This document shows, piece after piece, positions 33,801 to 46,200 of a DNA stretch of 64,000 nucleotides; the first letter of the stretch is position 1, and the number at the start of each line of letters is the position of its first letter. The translations under genes were made by a program, and so were the position numbers. The notes under the pieces were generated by a model that saw nothing but the letters and a program-made list of their open reading frames with translations, was not told the DNA's origin and did not search any database. The DNA comes from Klebsormidium nitens (taxonomy: Eukaryota > Streptophyta > Klebsormidiophyceae > Klebsormidiales > Klebsormidiaceae): the NCBI GenBank assembly GCA_000708835.1, contig DF237260.1:42260-106259 (forward strand), written 5' to 3'.

Positions 33801-35992
33801 GCGAAAGCCGTGCAGAACCCGAGCATCCTGCAGAGCCTCGCGCAGCAGGCGCAGGGCCGCCGCCAGGAGCAGGCGGTCCAGGCGGCGCGACTCGCTGCAA
33901 GTGAGTCTTCTCGAGTCGCCTTCATGTGCTTTGTAGCCGCGCTTGAACGCGGATTGTGGATAGGGCGCGGCGGAACGGGATGGCTGCTGCAGCAGCACAC
34001 CCGCTAGGTCGAGAGAAAGTTGGATTCGATGTTTGCTAAATCTGGCCGGTACGCTGGTTGTTTCTGGTGTTGTTCGAGAAACGCCCTAGCAGGGCACCTC
34101 ACAACGACGATTACTTGCTTCCAACATTCGAATATCTCAACGCGGAGGCCTGACGTGCGTTGCAACGACCGCGCATGCTCACCGCGCGCCCCTTTTTCCA
34201 CCTCTTCGCAGGCCGCAAGAAGCGGCGGCTCCCCGCCGACATGGAGCTCCCAAACGGCGTCCCGCTCGACGTGGCGCAGGCACAGCTCGTCAAGTTCAGC
34301 CCCGCGCAGGAAGCGGCCCGCAAGGTGTTTGAGCAGATGTACGGGCCCGTGCAAGGGGGGGCTGGTTCCGGGGCTCTGCAGACCCCCCTGCCGGACCAAG
34401 CGTCGTCGCACTCGGGACCGGGGGATATGGACGGGCTGCTGTTGGACGGGGAGGGGGCGGAGAGCGGAATGCGGGTCAGGGGGGGGTCGAATGAGGGGGA
34501 GATCTCGATGAAGTCCGCGGCGGAGCAACTCGCGGTAAGGCCGGCGTTTCTTGATTCTGTGAGTTAATGTCGCAGTGCTATTCTCGATTCTGGAAGGGTG
34601 CGCTCGATCTGGGAGGTTTGTGTAGATTGCGCCGTCCAGTGAGTGGTTGTCCAGGAGTGCAGGCCTTCGGGAGAGAGCATTTCAAAAAAAGCCATCTCCT
34701 TCTTCGGTTGCAAAGGAATATGCGAAGCAGAGCCGAAGACTTGCAACTCCTCAGGTCGAACTCCATCGGATATTATTAGATTCGCTGGATGCCTCCCGAT
34801 GTGTTCTTTGTGATTGACTGCGGGTCGGACATCTTTCGTTTCCTACAGTGTAGGGGCTGTCTACACTTTCTTCCTCCTTCAAACATGGCCCTGTACTTAC
34901 TTCTCTCTCTGACGGTGGGCGCTTTTGAGATTCGGTGTCCTCTTCTGAGCCGCGACTAGCTGCCCTTATTACCATCGTAACAGCCCGTCCGTTGCCTCTT
35001 CCTCAGGCGATCGTCCGGCGGAAGTCTGAAAGCGAAGCCACCGGCACCAGCCATCCCGGCGCCTCTCCCGACGGCTTGGGGCAGCAGCATCCGGGCGGGC
35101 CCGCTCAAATGGAGGGCCTCGACACTGCCCGGGGCTTTGGCCCGGGCTTCGGGATGCCGGGCGAAGCGTCGTCCGGCCCGAGCCCGTTCGCGCATCCCCG
35201 AGCGGCGTTCGCCGCCCGGAGCACTCCCCCCGGGCAGTTTGGGGAGCTTGGGGGATTGGACGACTTTGAGGGGATGCCCGAGGAGATGCAAGACCCGATG
35301 GCCGACCCGACGCAGGAGCCGCCGGGCGATGTGACAAACGGTGAGACTTTGAACAGATGGCGCTTCCGCAGTTGTGTGTGGTGGCGGGATGCTGCTTAGT
35401 GCTGCGTCTGCTGCTCTTGGCGTTACAAGTTCAAACAGGATGCGTCTGGTATGCAATGAGCGGTGTTAGCTTCTGTTTGTCTCGTTGTAAGTATATGGAG
35501 AGGTTTGCTGGGGAGCCGTACAGGTCACCTTTCAAATCCTGTCCGTGTTTGCCAATGATAGCATTCCGTGATGGCCGTGGGGCAGTCGAACTTCGTGTAA
35601 CCTAGACAACCTCTTGTGATTCTTGCATCCTCCCGGAATCCTCGCTCGTTCAGACAATGTTTGACGAGCCCCTACGGACTCCAGGAGTCATCACCAGTCT
35701 GCGCAGCAGATCTGCTTCTTTTCAGACCTTAACAACAAGCCGTTTGAACCGCCTCCGTGCAGAAAGCAGCTTTTGGGAGCAGTTCCTGGCGGGAGCTGTT
35801 GGAAGCGCGGATGATGACAGTGGCGGGCCGGCGTTCACGCCAGACCTCGACAGCCTGAATGCGGGCGAGAGCCTAGGATCCCCTATGGCCAGTGCAGAAA
35901 ATCCTAATGAGCATTGGTGGGATGCAAACAACCAGGTCGACCACATTACGGAGCAGCTGGGACAGCTCGACCCCCATTCTGCTCAACATTGA
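30861..35992 (+). CDS. Class A heat shock transcription factor
   Basis: Trimeric activator of heat-shock genes in the nucleus. Seven exons in phase: 30861-31154, 31552-31746, 32251-32400, 33615-33900, 34212-34534, 35007-35340, 35685-35992; 629 residues. The DNA-binding domain starts [20 protein letters not shown] and runs through [16 protein letters not shown], split there by the intron position conserved in plant HSFs, then [20 protein letters not shown]. The HR-A/B coiled coil is in exon 4 ([20 protein letters not shown]...[12 protein letters not shown]) and is of class A1 style. A basic NLS (RKKRRL) opens exon 5. The C-terminus has an AHA-type activation motif ([10 protein letters not shown]). 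The start MEGMQ is chosen as HSF-like; an in-frame upstream ATG at 30807 is possible. The acceptor of the last exon (35684) is chosen for phase, because the earlier AG at 35653 would meet a stop. Confidence 0.93.
33140..33650. repeat. Five tandem copies of the HSF exon 4 acceptor edge
   Basis: The true edge gcag|gtactcgaggtcggcag (acceptor G at 33614) is preceded by like sequences whose AG ends at 33461 (caggtcctcgaggtgggcag), 33349 (caggtccttgagtatggtac), 33257 (caggggctggaggtggcaga) and 33165 (caggttggagagctatggta). Each has its own C/T-rich tract in front. Spacings are 153, 112, 92 and 92 bp. Similarity falls with distance from the exon. Confidence 0.8.
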
Positions 35993-37401
35993 ATCTAGGG
36001 GGATCCCCCAATGTTGGTTTTACTGACGGTCGGTTGTTAAGACGCAGTGCTAATCCTAGACAGCTGAGGGCTTCTGAAGACAAGGATAAGCAGGCTGCTC
36101 ACATAATTAGTCTTTTTCCATAGATGCAAAGTGCCTAACGAGGCCAATCGTATGCCAGACAGGCAAGCAAACGCAAAACGGCACTTGGTAACGGCTGCAA
36201 AGGTGGCCTTGTTACTTGCCCGTGTCTTAAAAAGGAGATGTATAGTGGGGCGATCCAGCGATTGTCGATAGACACTTCAGTATGGAGCCGTTGTTAAATG
36301 TTGAAAACGTAGCAGGCTTCATCCTAAGGTCCATTGGATCATTTATGTACAGCTAAAGGTGCATTTTCACTTTGTCGGACTTGTGTATAATCCTCCTGAA
36401 CAGTGAACATGCGAAGTGGGCATGCACTGTTAATGATGCGTCGCTTGAGTTTGCAGATAAGGGGATGCTCGTTAGATGAAGTCCATAAGCTGATATAGCT
36501 GTCGATCGCTCAAATAATCAGATCTGATCACGCATTTAGGCCGGGGCCGGAGCCTTATAATTCGCTTCGGAATCGGTTGAGCAAAGGATATGCATGATTC
36601 TCGCGTTTAAAGAGCGACTGCATGTGTGCATGGCTCCGCTGCCCTGATCGACGCAAAGTTTACATGAGATGATCGTTTATCTGCAACGTCATTTGCACAC
36701 ATGATCCATGGCAGCACATCGAATGTACTTGAGAGCAGGTCGCGCCCAGGCTATAGGCTCGCTGTTTCAGAATAATTATTGCCTTCGCATGATCATGAGG
36801 CTCCGGTATAAGCGCGACATCATTAAGTCGCAACTCAGTGCACATTCAGATCGGTCATATGCAGTGGGGCGCGCCATCTTCCAAGTTTACTGCATGGCAC
36901 TACAGCAGTGACAGTCAGCTAGCAGCCACCATGCTACATTATTTGCAATCAGGCTTCGGTCCCACCACATGGAGCCGCAGTTGAATCATGGATCCGACTC
37001 GCGTCCGCTTTGGGCCACTTGACAATACCGTCTGAGTTGCAGCTTTCCAACACGAGAGCTTAAACTAGGCCTACTTGCAATGACCCAAACAACCTGCCTT
37101 GAAATGCTTGATGTAATCGCACTTTCTGACATATTTACACTTTGTTTTCTGCGCTCTTTCTCTATCCAACATTTGAGAATTTCCGTGGATGATGTTACCG
37201 TGGTTGCTGCAACCAAGACGAATAGAGTCAGCCTTTGCACCTCCTGTTGACTATGAGCAAGAAAATGACGAGTTTCAGGAAGTCTCGGCAAATTTGTTGC
37301 TACTTCCACGCAAGCAATCATAGAGAAACTTCTAGTTGGACCAAGAGACGGATTGGATGCACCTCGAAGTGCCTCTTCGAACACCAATGTTCCATGAAAC
37401 C
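35993..37401. other. Convergent intergenic region, no gene seen
   Basis: This lies between the 3' ends of the HSF (+) and the unknown gene (-). Nothing beyond short, unsupported open frames was noticed. Confidence 0.5.
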
Positions 37402-39019
37402 TTAGTTCCATTTTTCAGGCAAATCAGAAAGAAGCTGAGCACTCGTCTTCAGTCCTCCAAGCCGCCAGCTCGGCAGTGGCGCCCCTTGGTTGCAGGGTAT
37501 GCTTCCATTCCAGGTGAAGTTTGACTCACATGTTGACGGAAAGCGGCTTCCCTTTGCGCCTCCAGCCTCCCCACATACGAGCTCAGCGTGGCAGGGGTGA
37601 GCTGCGGAAGGACTCTTTGCAACTGGTGCAATTGAGCTGACTTTTCGGTCCCTTCGTTTCTGCCTGCACCAACCCCTGCAACAAGAGCCACTCGATCTCT
37701 CACATGCTCACCCCCCGCAAGAGGCACCCCTTGATCTCTAGCCACATGCCCACTCCCATCGGGCCGCCCTTGATCTCTCATCGCGCTTCCCCCAACAACA
37801 GGAGTCAAATGAGAAGAAGCTTCCTTCGCTCGGATCAACGCCTGGATTGCGTCCACCAGTTTCGAGGGTTCCGACTCCGCACGCCCCTCCGCCCCCTCCT
37901 GATGCCGAAACCGAGCGGCAGAAGCGTACAGCAACGCTCGCTGGAGGTCCAGCAGCCGGGGGTCGCTTTGCCCCACGTTTCCACCCCCCGTTTCTGCACG
38001 CGTGACTTGGGGGGGGGCAATGGGCGAGACGCCCTCCTTCGCACGGAGGTGTCTCTGTTGACGCTCTATCAGTTGCAGCAGTTGGTGCATATGCTGGTTG
38101 GGTGTGGAAGCGGGGAGCTCATTGGAAATTGTCTTTAATTTAGTAGACGGTGTCAGATGTGAAGGCTCAAAGTTCTGGTCAGTGGCCCTGACACCGACTG
38201 CGCCCTGAGCTGTAGGGGGTTCTGCGGGCGTGGAGGTTCTGGAGGGCCCTGTATCATCAGCTTCAGCCCTCATTGTGGGTGCTGCAAGGCTGGGCTCTGT
38301 GCCAAGACGGGGCCTCTTGTTGGGGGGAGTGGGGCTGCTGAAGTCTAGCACACCGAGCGTAGATTGGCCTGTGCCTGCAGAAAGCAGAAGTCATCAAAAG
38401 GAGACACTCTTCTTTTCTCCATTGGTCAATCCATTGAACGTAACAGCTGCATACCGTTTGATTGGCTGATGAGAAGTGCCCCAAACCAGAACCTAGAATT
38501 GTTTTCAAAAGTATGATGGGATTGTAGCTGACTTTCAAAAGATTCTTACAATGCACCACCGCCACGTAGCACGCAGCTATTCACCATGTGCAAATGCTAG
38601 GACTATGTGTTGATGTCACACAGAGGATCAAACGCCTCTGAGAAGATCCGCATCTGATAAGGAGATGGAGCACGTAGCTCCTTCTCACTGCTCTGCAACC
38701 AGCCAGAGGACTTCAAATCCTTGTCCTGCATCTGTACAGCAGCCACAGTCAGTGCCAGCTTTGAAGATGCATCAGAGGCAATTCTCACCAGCCTCACTCA
38801 AAATGATCTGCAGATGCACATCGCCTCACCTGGAAACTTCCTCGACTTGTCTTTCTTATGCAGGAGGGGCCAAACAGCAGCTTCGAAGGCATCGGGGTCC
38901 GTGTTGAATCCAGGTGCAATGGAACGACTTGCGAGAAATTGCTGACACTGGAACATCTGACTGATCAGAAACCTCTCAGCATCGCTTGCTTCCATAGCGC
39001 TGCGTTTCGTCCGGCCCAT
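37402..39019 (-). CDS. Unrecognised protein, likely nuclear
   Basis: Three exons agree in phase: 39019-38830 (MGRTKRSAMEASDAERFLIS...PDAFEAAVWPLLHKKDKSRK), 38374-37530 (large, from GTGQSTLGVLDFSSPTPPNK) and 37434-37402 (LLSDLPEKWN then stop). About 355 residues. Seen: a short, possibly structured N-terminal region, a basic patch NKRPRLG that could be a nuclear localisation signal, a Pro/Thr/Ser-rich low-complexity middle, and helical charged stretches (QHMHQLLQLIERQQRHLRAK; TLSSYVGRLEAQREAAFRQH) that may form coiled coils. No enzyme motif. The start could also be the Met at 38995. Family unknown to me. The last mini-exon is the weakest part. Confidence 0.5.
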
Positions 39020-40270
39020 TGCTGCCCTTCAATCCTCACCACCGAGGATCCTGCTGGCAATCAACCGCACAATTGTGCTGGAGGAGAGAAGTACCAAAGA
39101 GTAAAGTGAAATCACATGGGGATTGTCCGGATGAAACAATGAAGTCAAACTACCATAGATTGAAGTGGGGCCCTTCAACACAGCTTTGTGCTTGCTTTCA
39201 CCAAGGCTGACACTGATGACAGTGATGTTGACAGCGAAGCTGGAGAGCTTGGCCGCCATATTGGCGCGCAAGACAGTAGTCAGGCATCGCCAGATTTGCG
39301 TGCCTCCGGCATCCGGATGGCAAAACCCTAACAAAAGGACGGCACCGCCATCATGACACGTGGCATGCATCTCGTGACTCGTCTGTCGGACGGTCTAAAC
39401 GGCAGAAGAAGCCCGGCTTACTCTACCGGTGGCCTTGACGGAATGCCCACATTCGCCGAGTGCCGCAGTCGATTTGCAGGGCATCGCTGAAACGTGTCGC
39501 TGAAATCGACGGCAGTGCGTTGCAGGTGGAACGTCGTCAAGCTGACGGCCGACGGCGGAAATGACCGGGCTGGCCAGAGTAAGTTCCGGGCCATCGAGCG
39601 TCGAACTTTGCCCGGGGGACGCGGCTAGCCCGCGACTGGTGAGTCGAAAGTGCCCCGGGCGACCTTCAAGGGTGTCGTACATAATGAAGTTGTGCCAGGC
39701 CCAGCAATCGTCTAAAAGAAGTCACATCAAAATAGCATTGGCGGCCCGCATGCACGATTCCTTGCAGACGATTTCGCACTTACGCTCTTGCTCGGCTTTT
39801 TGGGCCGCACTAACTTTTTCTTAACCAAGATTTTTCTTCCATCCTGTGCGTGGAGTCCCCGGCTTGAGAATCTTAGCGCAGGGCTCGGAACCGCTTTCAG
39901 TGGAAAACCTTCCTCGAATCGGAGAACAAGACTCCTGTTGCGATTCGAGTGCGATTTGGCTGCGATGTCACGATTTCATGGTGCTCTTCGCCTTGAAAGG
40001 GGAGGGGTTCAGGCATTCCCTTCCTCTTCCCTCTTCCTTTGGCGCTTGTCGCCTCTCCTGAAGCGCATGGGGAAGGCCCTTTGACAACAGGTGGTCTGCC
40101 ATTCGCCTGGCGCAGATTGGTGAAAGCCAGTGTTGTAAAACTGCCGCTCTTGCGAGACTCTTGCTCGCTGCTGTTTGCTCTTTGCTTGCGCTGCAAGATT
40201 GCTGTTACTGCAGTCCTGACGAGCATAGAACTGAGTGGACTGTGCTGATCGTGGGACGTCGTCCTTCGGG
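39020..40270. other. Divergent intergenic region
   Basis: The promoters of the unknown minus-strand gene and of SIN3 should lie here. Open frames on both strands are short and unsupported. No repeat noticed. Confidence 0.45.
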
Positions 40271-43200
40271 ATGAAGCGACCGAGGGAAGATGCGCCCCCA
40301 GGGCCCCAAATCAAGCGGGCGCATGGACCAGGGTAAGTTGCTTGCGACAGCCGACTACGATGTGCTTGTATGAGAATGAGTGTGAAACATTCCTTTCTTT
40401 GCTGTGTCGCTGCTGCATCTTGCTTTCAGAAGTTCATGAGAGGATCTGTTGCTGGATGCAAAACTTTGCTCCCAGGTCCCATGTGTGGCGTGTTGAGCAA
40501 TGATGCTGACCACCGTAGTTAGTGTGGTGCTAAACGCGGTTCTGTTGCTGCAGGCCGGAGAAGCCTTACGAGGCCCCATTACCAGGCGCAAAGCTGACGA
40601 CGGATGACGCGCTGGCGTACCTCAAGGCGGTGAAGGACAAGTTTCGGGATGACAAGGTCAAGTACGACGAATTCCTGGAAGTGATGAAGGACTTCAAAGC
40701 TACCAGGTGAGTTTTGCTGTTTGTCTTGCTTTGTGCAGCAGATTACTTTCTGAACACAAGCCCTTTTTCCTGCTCTGCTGGTTCCTGCACCTGTTTCAGT
40801 AGATGTTACTGCTGCTCTACTTGTACTTCAGCAGCTGGAATGTGTGATGGTTTGCTTATTACTTTGTTGTGCCCACATGCTTGGATCCTGTGTTAACTCG
40901 TGCGCACCTGCTCGCTTCCTTGCAGGATTGACACTGCGGGAGTGATTGTGCGTGTCAAGGAGCTGTTCAAGGGCCACCGCAACCTCATCCTCGGTTTCAA
41001 CACTTTTCTGCCAAAGGGGTTTGAAATCACGCTACCCCTGGAGGAGGAGTCAGAAGAAGACCCGGTGGCGAAGAAACCAGTGGAGTTCGACCAAGCCATC
41101 AACTACGTGAACAAGATCAAGGCATGTCATCCCTGCTCATTGCGCCCTAGATTGAGGCGGTTGTAAACTGCTTGCTTGGTGCACTGCCGCTGACTAGCGC
41201 ATCTCTGACTCCTGAGCTGAAAACTGCTGTGCTTTCCCTTGTTGCAGTGCTTGTTGTGTGCATTGTCGCAGGAGGAATCTCACACCACCTTGTTTGCAGC
41301 ATTTTGCCCCCAAGTACAACCGCACCACTTTGGGTCTGGGACTGAGTCTGGTTTTTGCCTAGAGACAGATGCAATTTACGTCTGATGTGATGCTGGAAGA
41401 AGCTCCTGTGACAAAGATCTCATACTCTGATATGTCTTCACCCTGCAGACCCGCTTCTCCAACAATGACGCTGTTTACAAGACCTTCCTGGAGATTCTCA
41501 ACATGTACAGAAAGGGGAACAAGATGATCACCGAGGTCTACAAAGAGGTAATATTTCAGTGCTAAGTTATTTTTAATTTTTTTTTTGCTTATCACAAAAA
41601 GTCAGGTCAGCTTTGCTCAAACATGACTGGCATCACTGGTTCTACTGTGGTTGCCAGCAGCAAAAGTAGATTTTCGCGAGTTTGAGCTCAGGAAACCTGA
41701 CTGTTTGTTATTGCCACTTGTACTAAGCTGGGAATGTTCATTGGAGATTGTTGATGCATGTAAGTCAATAACTTTTGCTGTTTTTCTGTGCACCCTAACC
41801 TGGTTTATGAGTTTTTTGCTGTGGTTGTTGTTTCTACAAGTAATTGCTGATAAGTGCATATTTATATTTTCAGTGGAACTTGCCCCCTGGGTCTGTATGG
41901 AATTAGAATAGCGACTTTTTTGAGTTTCTCATGTGAGATGCCACTTGACGTCCATGTCAGGTTGTTGTCCTGAGGAGATTTTCTATTGTTAGCTGGTCAT
42001 ATCTTCAATCTGGGTCGGTGCCTGGTTATCTGCTAAGAAAGGCTGTAACTACATGCATTGAGCAGCGCATGTAGTTTTGGGGGGTTTCATATTTCCCATT
42101 TTCCCATTTAATGCATGTGCAATGGATCTGGATAGAGGGTGCTCCAGCTCTGCTGAATAGTCTCATGCTAGTACTGCTTGCTTGAAGTTTGCCTACAAAC
42201 AAGCTTGCTGAAATATTGCATTGATTCTAGCCTTTATCAGCTGACACTTTGTGTCCTTGGTGGTGCGCTTTCTGTACCAGCTCAGAATAGCATGCATCCG
42301 CCATCTGAGATATTTACGCTGGATTTCTATGTTGACTAATTTGAGAGCCACTGAACAGTTTTGCTGTATACCACTGCTTATACTCTGGTGTCTGTCGGTT
42401 CTTTTCCATGGTCATTTTTCGCACTTGACAGCTCAAACCACGTTTTGGATTCAATGCTGATGGGATTTGACAATGTTCACTTTACAGTTGTCTAACATCC
42501 AAAAAATAGAAAACTTTGTGCTGCTTCTCAAGAGACTTCTTCTGCTGTTTTTGCTGCTAATGGTCCCAGTGGGTATCACTCCAAACATACTCGCAATCTG
42601 ATTTCCAATCCACTTTGAACCCAACGCCCTCCCCTTTATTGAAAATCACCCCCTTTTGTAAGGGAGTGCCTACATATCCCTTTGCAGAGCTGGATCATGC
42701 ACAGTTTTCTACTGCGTGCTAGTGTCAAGGACCCATCTTAGCCTGATCTTTTGTTGAGAAGCTCTTCTTAACTGTACCACCACTTCGACTTATTCTCCTC
42801 TTTATTTAATGATGCGCCTAACCTGGATATGAGCTGCCCTAGAGCTCTCAACTTGGTGCCCATAGTTTTGGTCATTCTTGGTTGGTTTGTTTGGACAAAA
42901 AATTGTCCTTCTGACGCTTCCATCGCTAGTCTCTGCGAATGGCGTCTTCTCCTTTGCCTCCAAGTCATAAGACCTCTGAAATCACTTGATTGCACAGAAG
43001 TAAAAGCATCTCAAAACCTTCCCCTGGACAAAGCCCTTTGCTGCCTCGAAACAGTATCTTGTAAACTTTGGCGTTCAGGAAAGCGAGTGCGTATCTGTTT
43101 GTCCTGCCCATCAATGGGACAGCTTCATCTGATTACATAGACCTGAGAGCTTGTACCTGGCACACGCTTGTAGCTGGAGCCGAACTGTATGTGCGCTGTA

Positions 43201-46200
43201 TGTGCACCAAAGACAAGAAGCTAGAGATAAGAGCAGTTTCTGGTTGATGCAAAGTCTTCCAATCTCTGAGCTTCACTTCTTCCCCTCTTTGCAGGTGTCG
43301 ACGCTGTTTGCGGACCACAAAGACCTGTTGGACGAGTTCACCTACTTTCTGCCGGACACCAGTTCCCCCTGGGTCATGCAGCAGCCGTACTACCCCAAGG
43401 CGCCCCAGATTGCAGCCAAGGTGGCTCCCAACAAGGACATCCCGCCACCCCCCCAGAGGGCGCAACCAATCGCCAAGGTGAGAGCTTCTAGACCACCTCC
43501 TCTCTTCCCCAGCTTGATGATTCTACACGTGAGAATTTTGGTCAGGATGAAGACAGGACCAGGATCGCACTCCAGCCTGAAATATCTCTGACCTGCAAAA
43601 GCGGTGGCCGCTGTGACTTGCTCCAGATTTTTGTGACGTCGCTGTTCTGGTTGGAGCCTTTTGGATTACCTGTGTCATGTTGGAGGTTTTACAGCGACCT
43701 ATTTTGGTCTGTTTTTCTGATGCCCACTGTTTATGCTAGTCAGTAATTGACAGGCAACTTCTTATTGTTGCAACGGCAGGGCAGCTCAGCATTGTTCTTG
43801 ACGGGTGCATTTCTGTGGGCATCATGAAGTCACGATTGTCATCAGCCATTTTGATCGTAGACACACTAGGTTATCTCGATAGTGTTTGTTTAGAGCTTTT
43901 TCTTCCATTAGCAGCAGGCTCCTTCAAATGTAGTGCAGACTGCGCGCTTGGGTTACAATCGAAACCTTGTAATAAAACCGGAATGGACTCCCGGATCGGA
44001 GTCAAAGTACGTCATAGACCCTGCCACCAAAGCTCACCACCCATATGCAGAGGCGGTGCACCCTACCTCTTAACTTGCCTGCCAAAGAAGGATTCGTTTT
44101 GCAAGTTGGAGGTTTTCTTGAGAAATGCAAGATTCTTGTGGACCTTTTTGACCTCTTCGCTACCCTGCTTCTTGTTATTTTCACCCCCTCCTTCCCTTTC
44201 CCCCGTTTTAGCACCTTGCCTTTCTGCCCTGGCTGAGGGGGATCCCCCTACTCTCTGGCTTGGCTCATTGCTGGCATCTTGTTCCTTCCGCATTCTCTCG
44301 TCTGGTGCTGCGGCTTCCAACGACTCTTTGCAAGACAAGCAAGAATTGGATTTTTTCGACGTTAATCGAACCTGGCTTAATCCTGTTGCTTCTTAACCTG
44401 TTCAGTGGGCAGCCCCTTCATTAAGAACAGAAGCTCAAGGAGAGTTTCCTTCACTACTCTGTGACACAGACTTGACCCACCTGCTCAAGAAAATGCCGTT
44501 CAGTCGTTCGAGTACGGCTGGTCTGGTCTGCTGCGCCTGCGCCCCCTCACAGGAGCTCAACAGCTCTTCGAAGTCTGTTGCAGATGTTCACACCAGCTGG
44601 GATCTCAACCTTTCCTGCGGAGTGAGCTTACTTCGACAGGAGTCTGCAAACTGTTTTCTAAACCATCGTTTGTGGTCTGCAGCGGCAGGGCCCCCCAGAG
44701 CTCGCCAAGCCCAAGGACGAGCGTAAAGAGAAGGACATCAAGCCGATGGTGGAGGCGCGCGGCCCACGCGACGTGGTGCGCAAGGCCGACAAGCTGCCGG
44801 GGCTCAAGAGGGAGGACGGGCCCGAAGTCAAGGAGATGACGGCCGAGGAGCGCAAGGCGCACAAGAGTAAGCCCATGGTGCCTTTTGGGGAGCTTTGAAA
44901 TTCCAATCTAGTGACTCTTGTGCTCTTGTTCGGCAGAGCGGACTCTTCCTGAGAACCTCGTGGGTGGCGGGACGTTGCTTTGCTCAAGCCTGCCGGATGA
45001 AGATGACTCTGAGATTTGGTTCTTGAAGGATTGGCGTTGTTGGTCGGACATGAATGCGGCAGCCTTGTCTGCATCTTTGTCAAGGGACACTGTGTCCTCT
45101 GACAAACTCGGACTCGACTCTCTAATCGGCCTCACGAATGCCAGTGCCCTTCTCTCACGGAAACCTGCAGCCATATGATCTCTTCTCACTCTTTTGTTTT
45201 GCGCCCGCAGATGCGAACCTGCAGAAGGAGTTGGTGTTCTTCGAGAAGGTGAAGGCGCGGCTGCGCAACAAGGATACGTACCAGGACTTCCTCAAGTGCC
45301 TCAACCTGTTCAGCCAGGAGATCATTGGCCGCACCGAGCTGCACAGCCTCGTGAGTATGCCGCTTTAAGTTCCTCATGACCGTTCAGACTGCCGTCAAGA
45401 GGCCAAGCTGCCTTGCAACCCGCTCTCATAACGATCGGATCAGCGCAGCCAGCTCACGTTGGTTGGGTCGGAAGGACCATGCGTTTGCTTGTGGTGCTAC
45501 TAGTATTTTTCCTTGGACGTTTATGAGGCTAAGCTGGCTGCAAAGAAGCTTCTTTGCCGAGCCCGTCTTTGAAATTGTATGGCTCCTAAAACGGGTCATT
45601 GAGGTGTTTCCTTTTCCTTTTTCAGGTGAGCGACATTCTGGGCAAGTTCCCCGACCTGATGGAGGGCTTCAACGAGTTCCTGGCGCGCTGCGAGAGCCTG
45701 GGTGAGTCCAGTAACCGATCAAAGTAGGAACCCTAAGCTCCACATTTGGAAGCTCGCATTCTAACACTAAACTAGTGTCACGTACAATCACCCTCTCGGA
45801 ACGCATAATTGCCTCGAACTTACAGAACAAACCTAATTATCTTGGTAAAGCAGTCTCGTCATTGCAAGTCCTCTACAGCACTTCTTGAAACTTCAAACCG
45901 TTAAGTTCTGCTCGTATCTCACAGTTGCGCTTGTCCTTCCTATTCTATTGCAGAGGAAGCAGTGAAGCCGCGTCTGGAGAAGCCCGCCGCCCCGCTGAAG
46001 GACCTTCACGTGGCCCGGCCGTCCCTCCCCGCCAAGAAGGACTACACCAGCCGGCCCATCTCGGAGCTCGACCTCTCGGCCTGCGACCGTTGTACCCCCA
46101 GCTACCGGCTGCTGCCTAAGAACGTGAGTTCAGTCTCGCTGGCACTTCTCCGTGCGTACGTCTTATGATCTTGACATCCTTGGAGGTTTGGTTGAGTTGC

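Noticed and set aside
32934-34007. 357-codon + strand open frame through HSF intron 3 and exon 4
   Set aside because: Most of it is pyrimidine-rich intron with repeated acceptor edges. Only 33615-33900 is exon, and the HSF family join from exon 3 to exon 4 is clear.
38603-38797. Possible extra exon of the 37402-39019 gene
   Set aside because: Direct joining of 38830 to 38374 already keeps phase. The candidate has no good donor before its stop.
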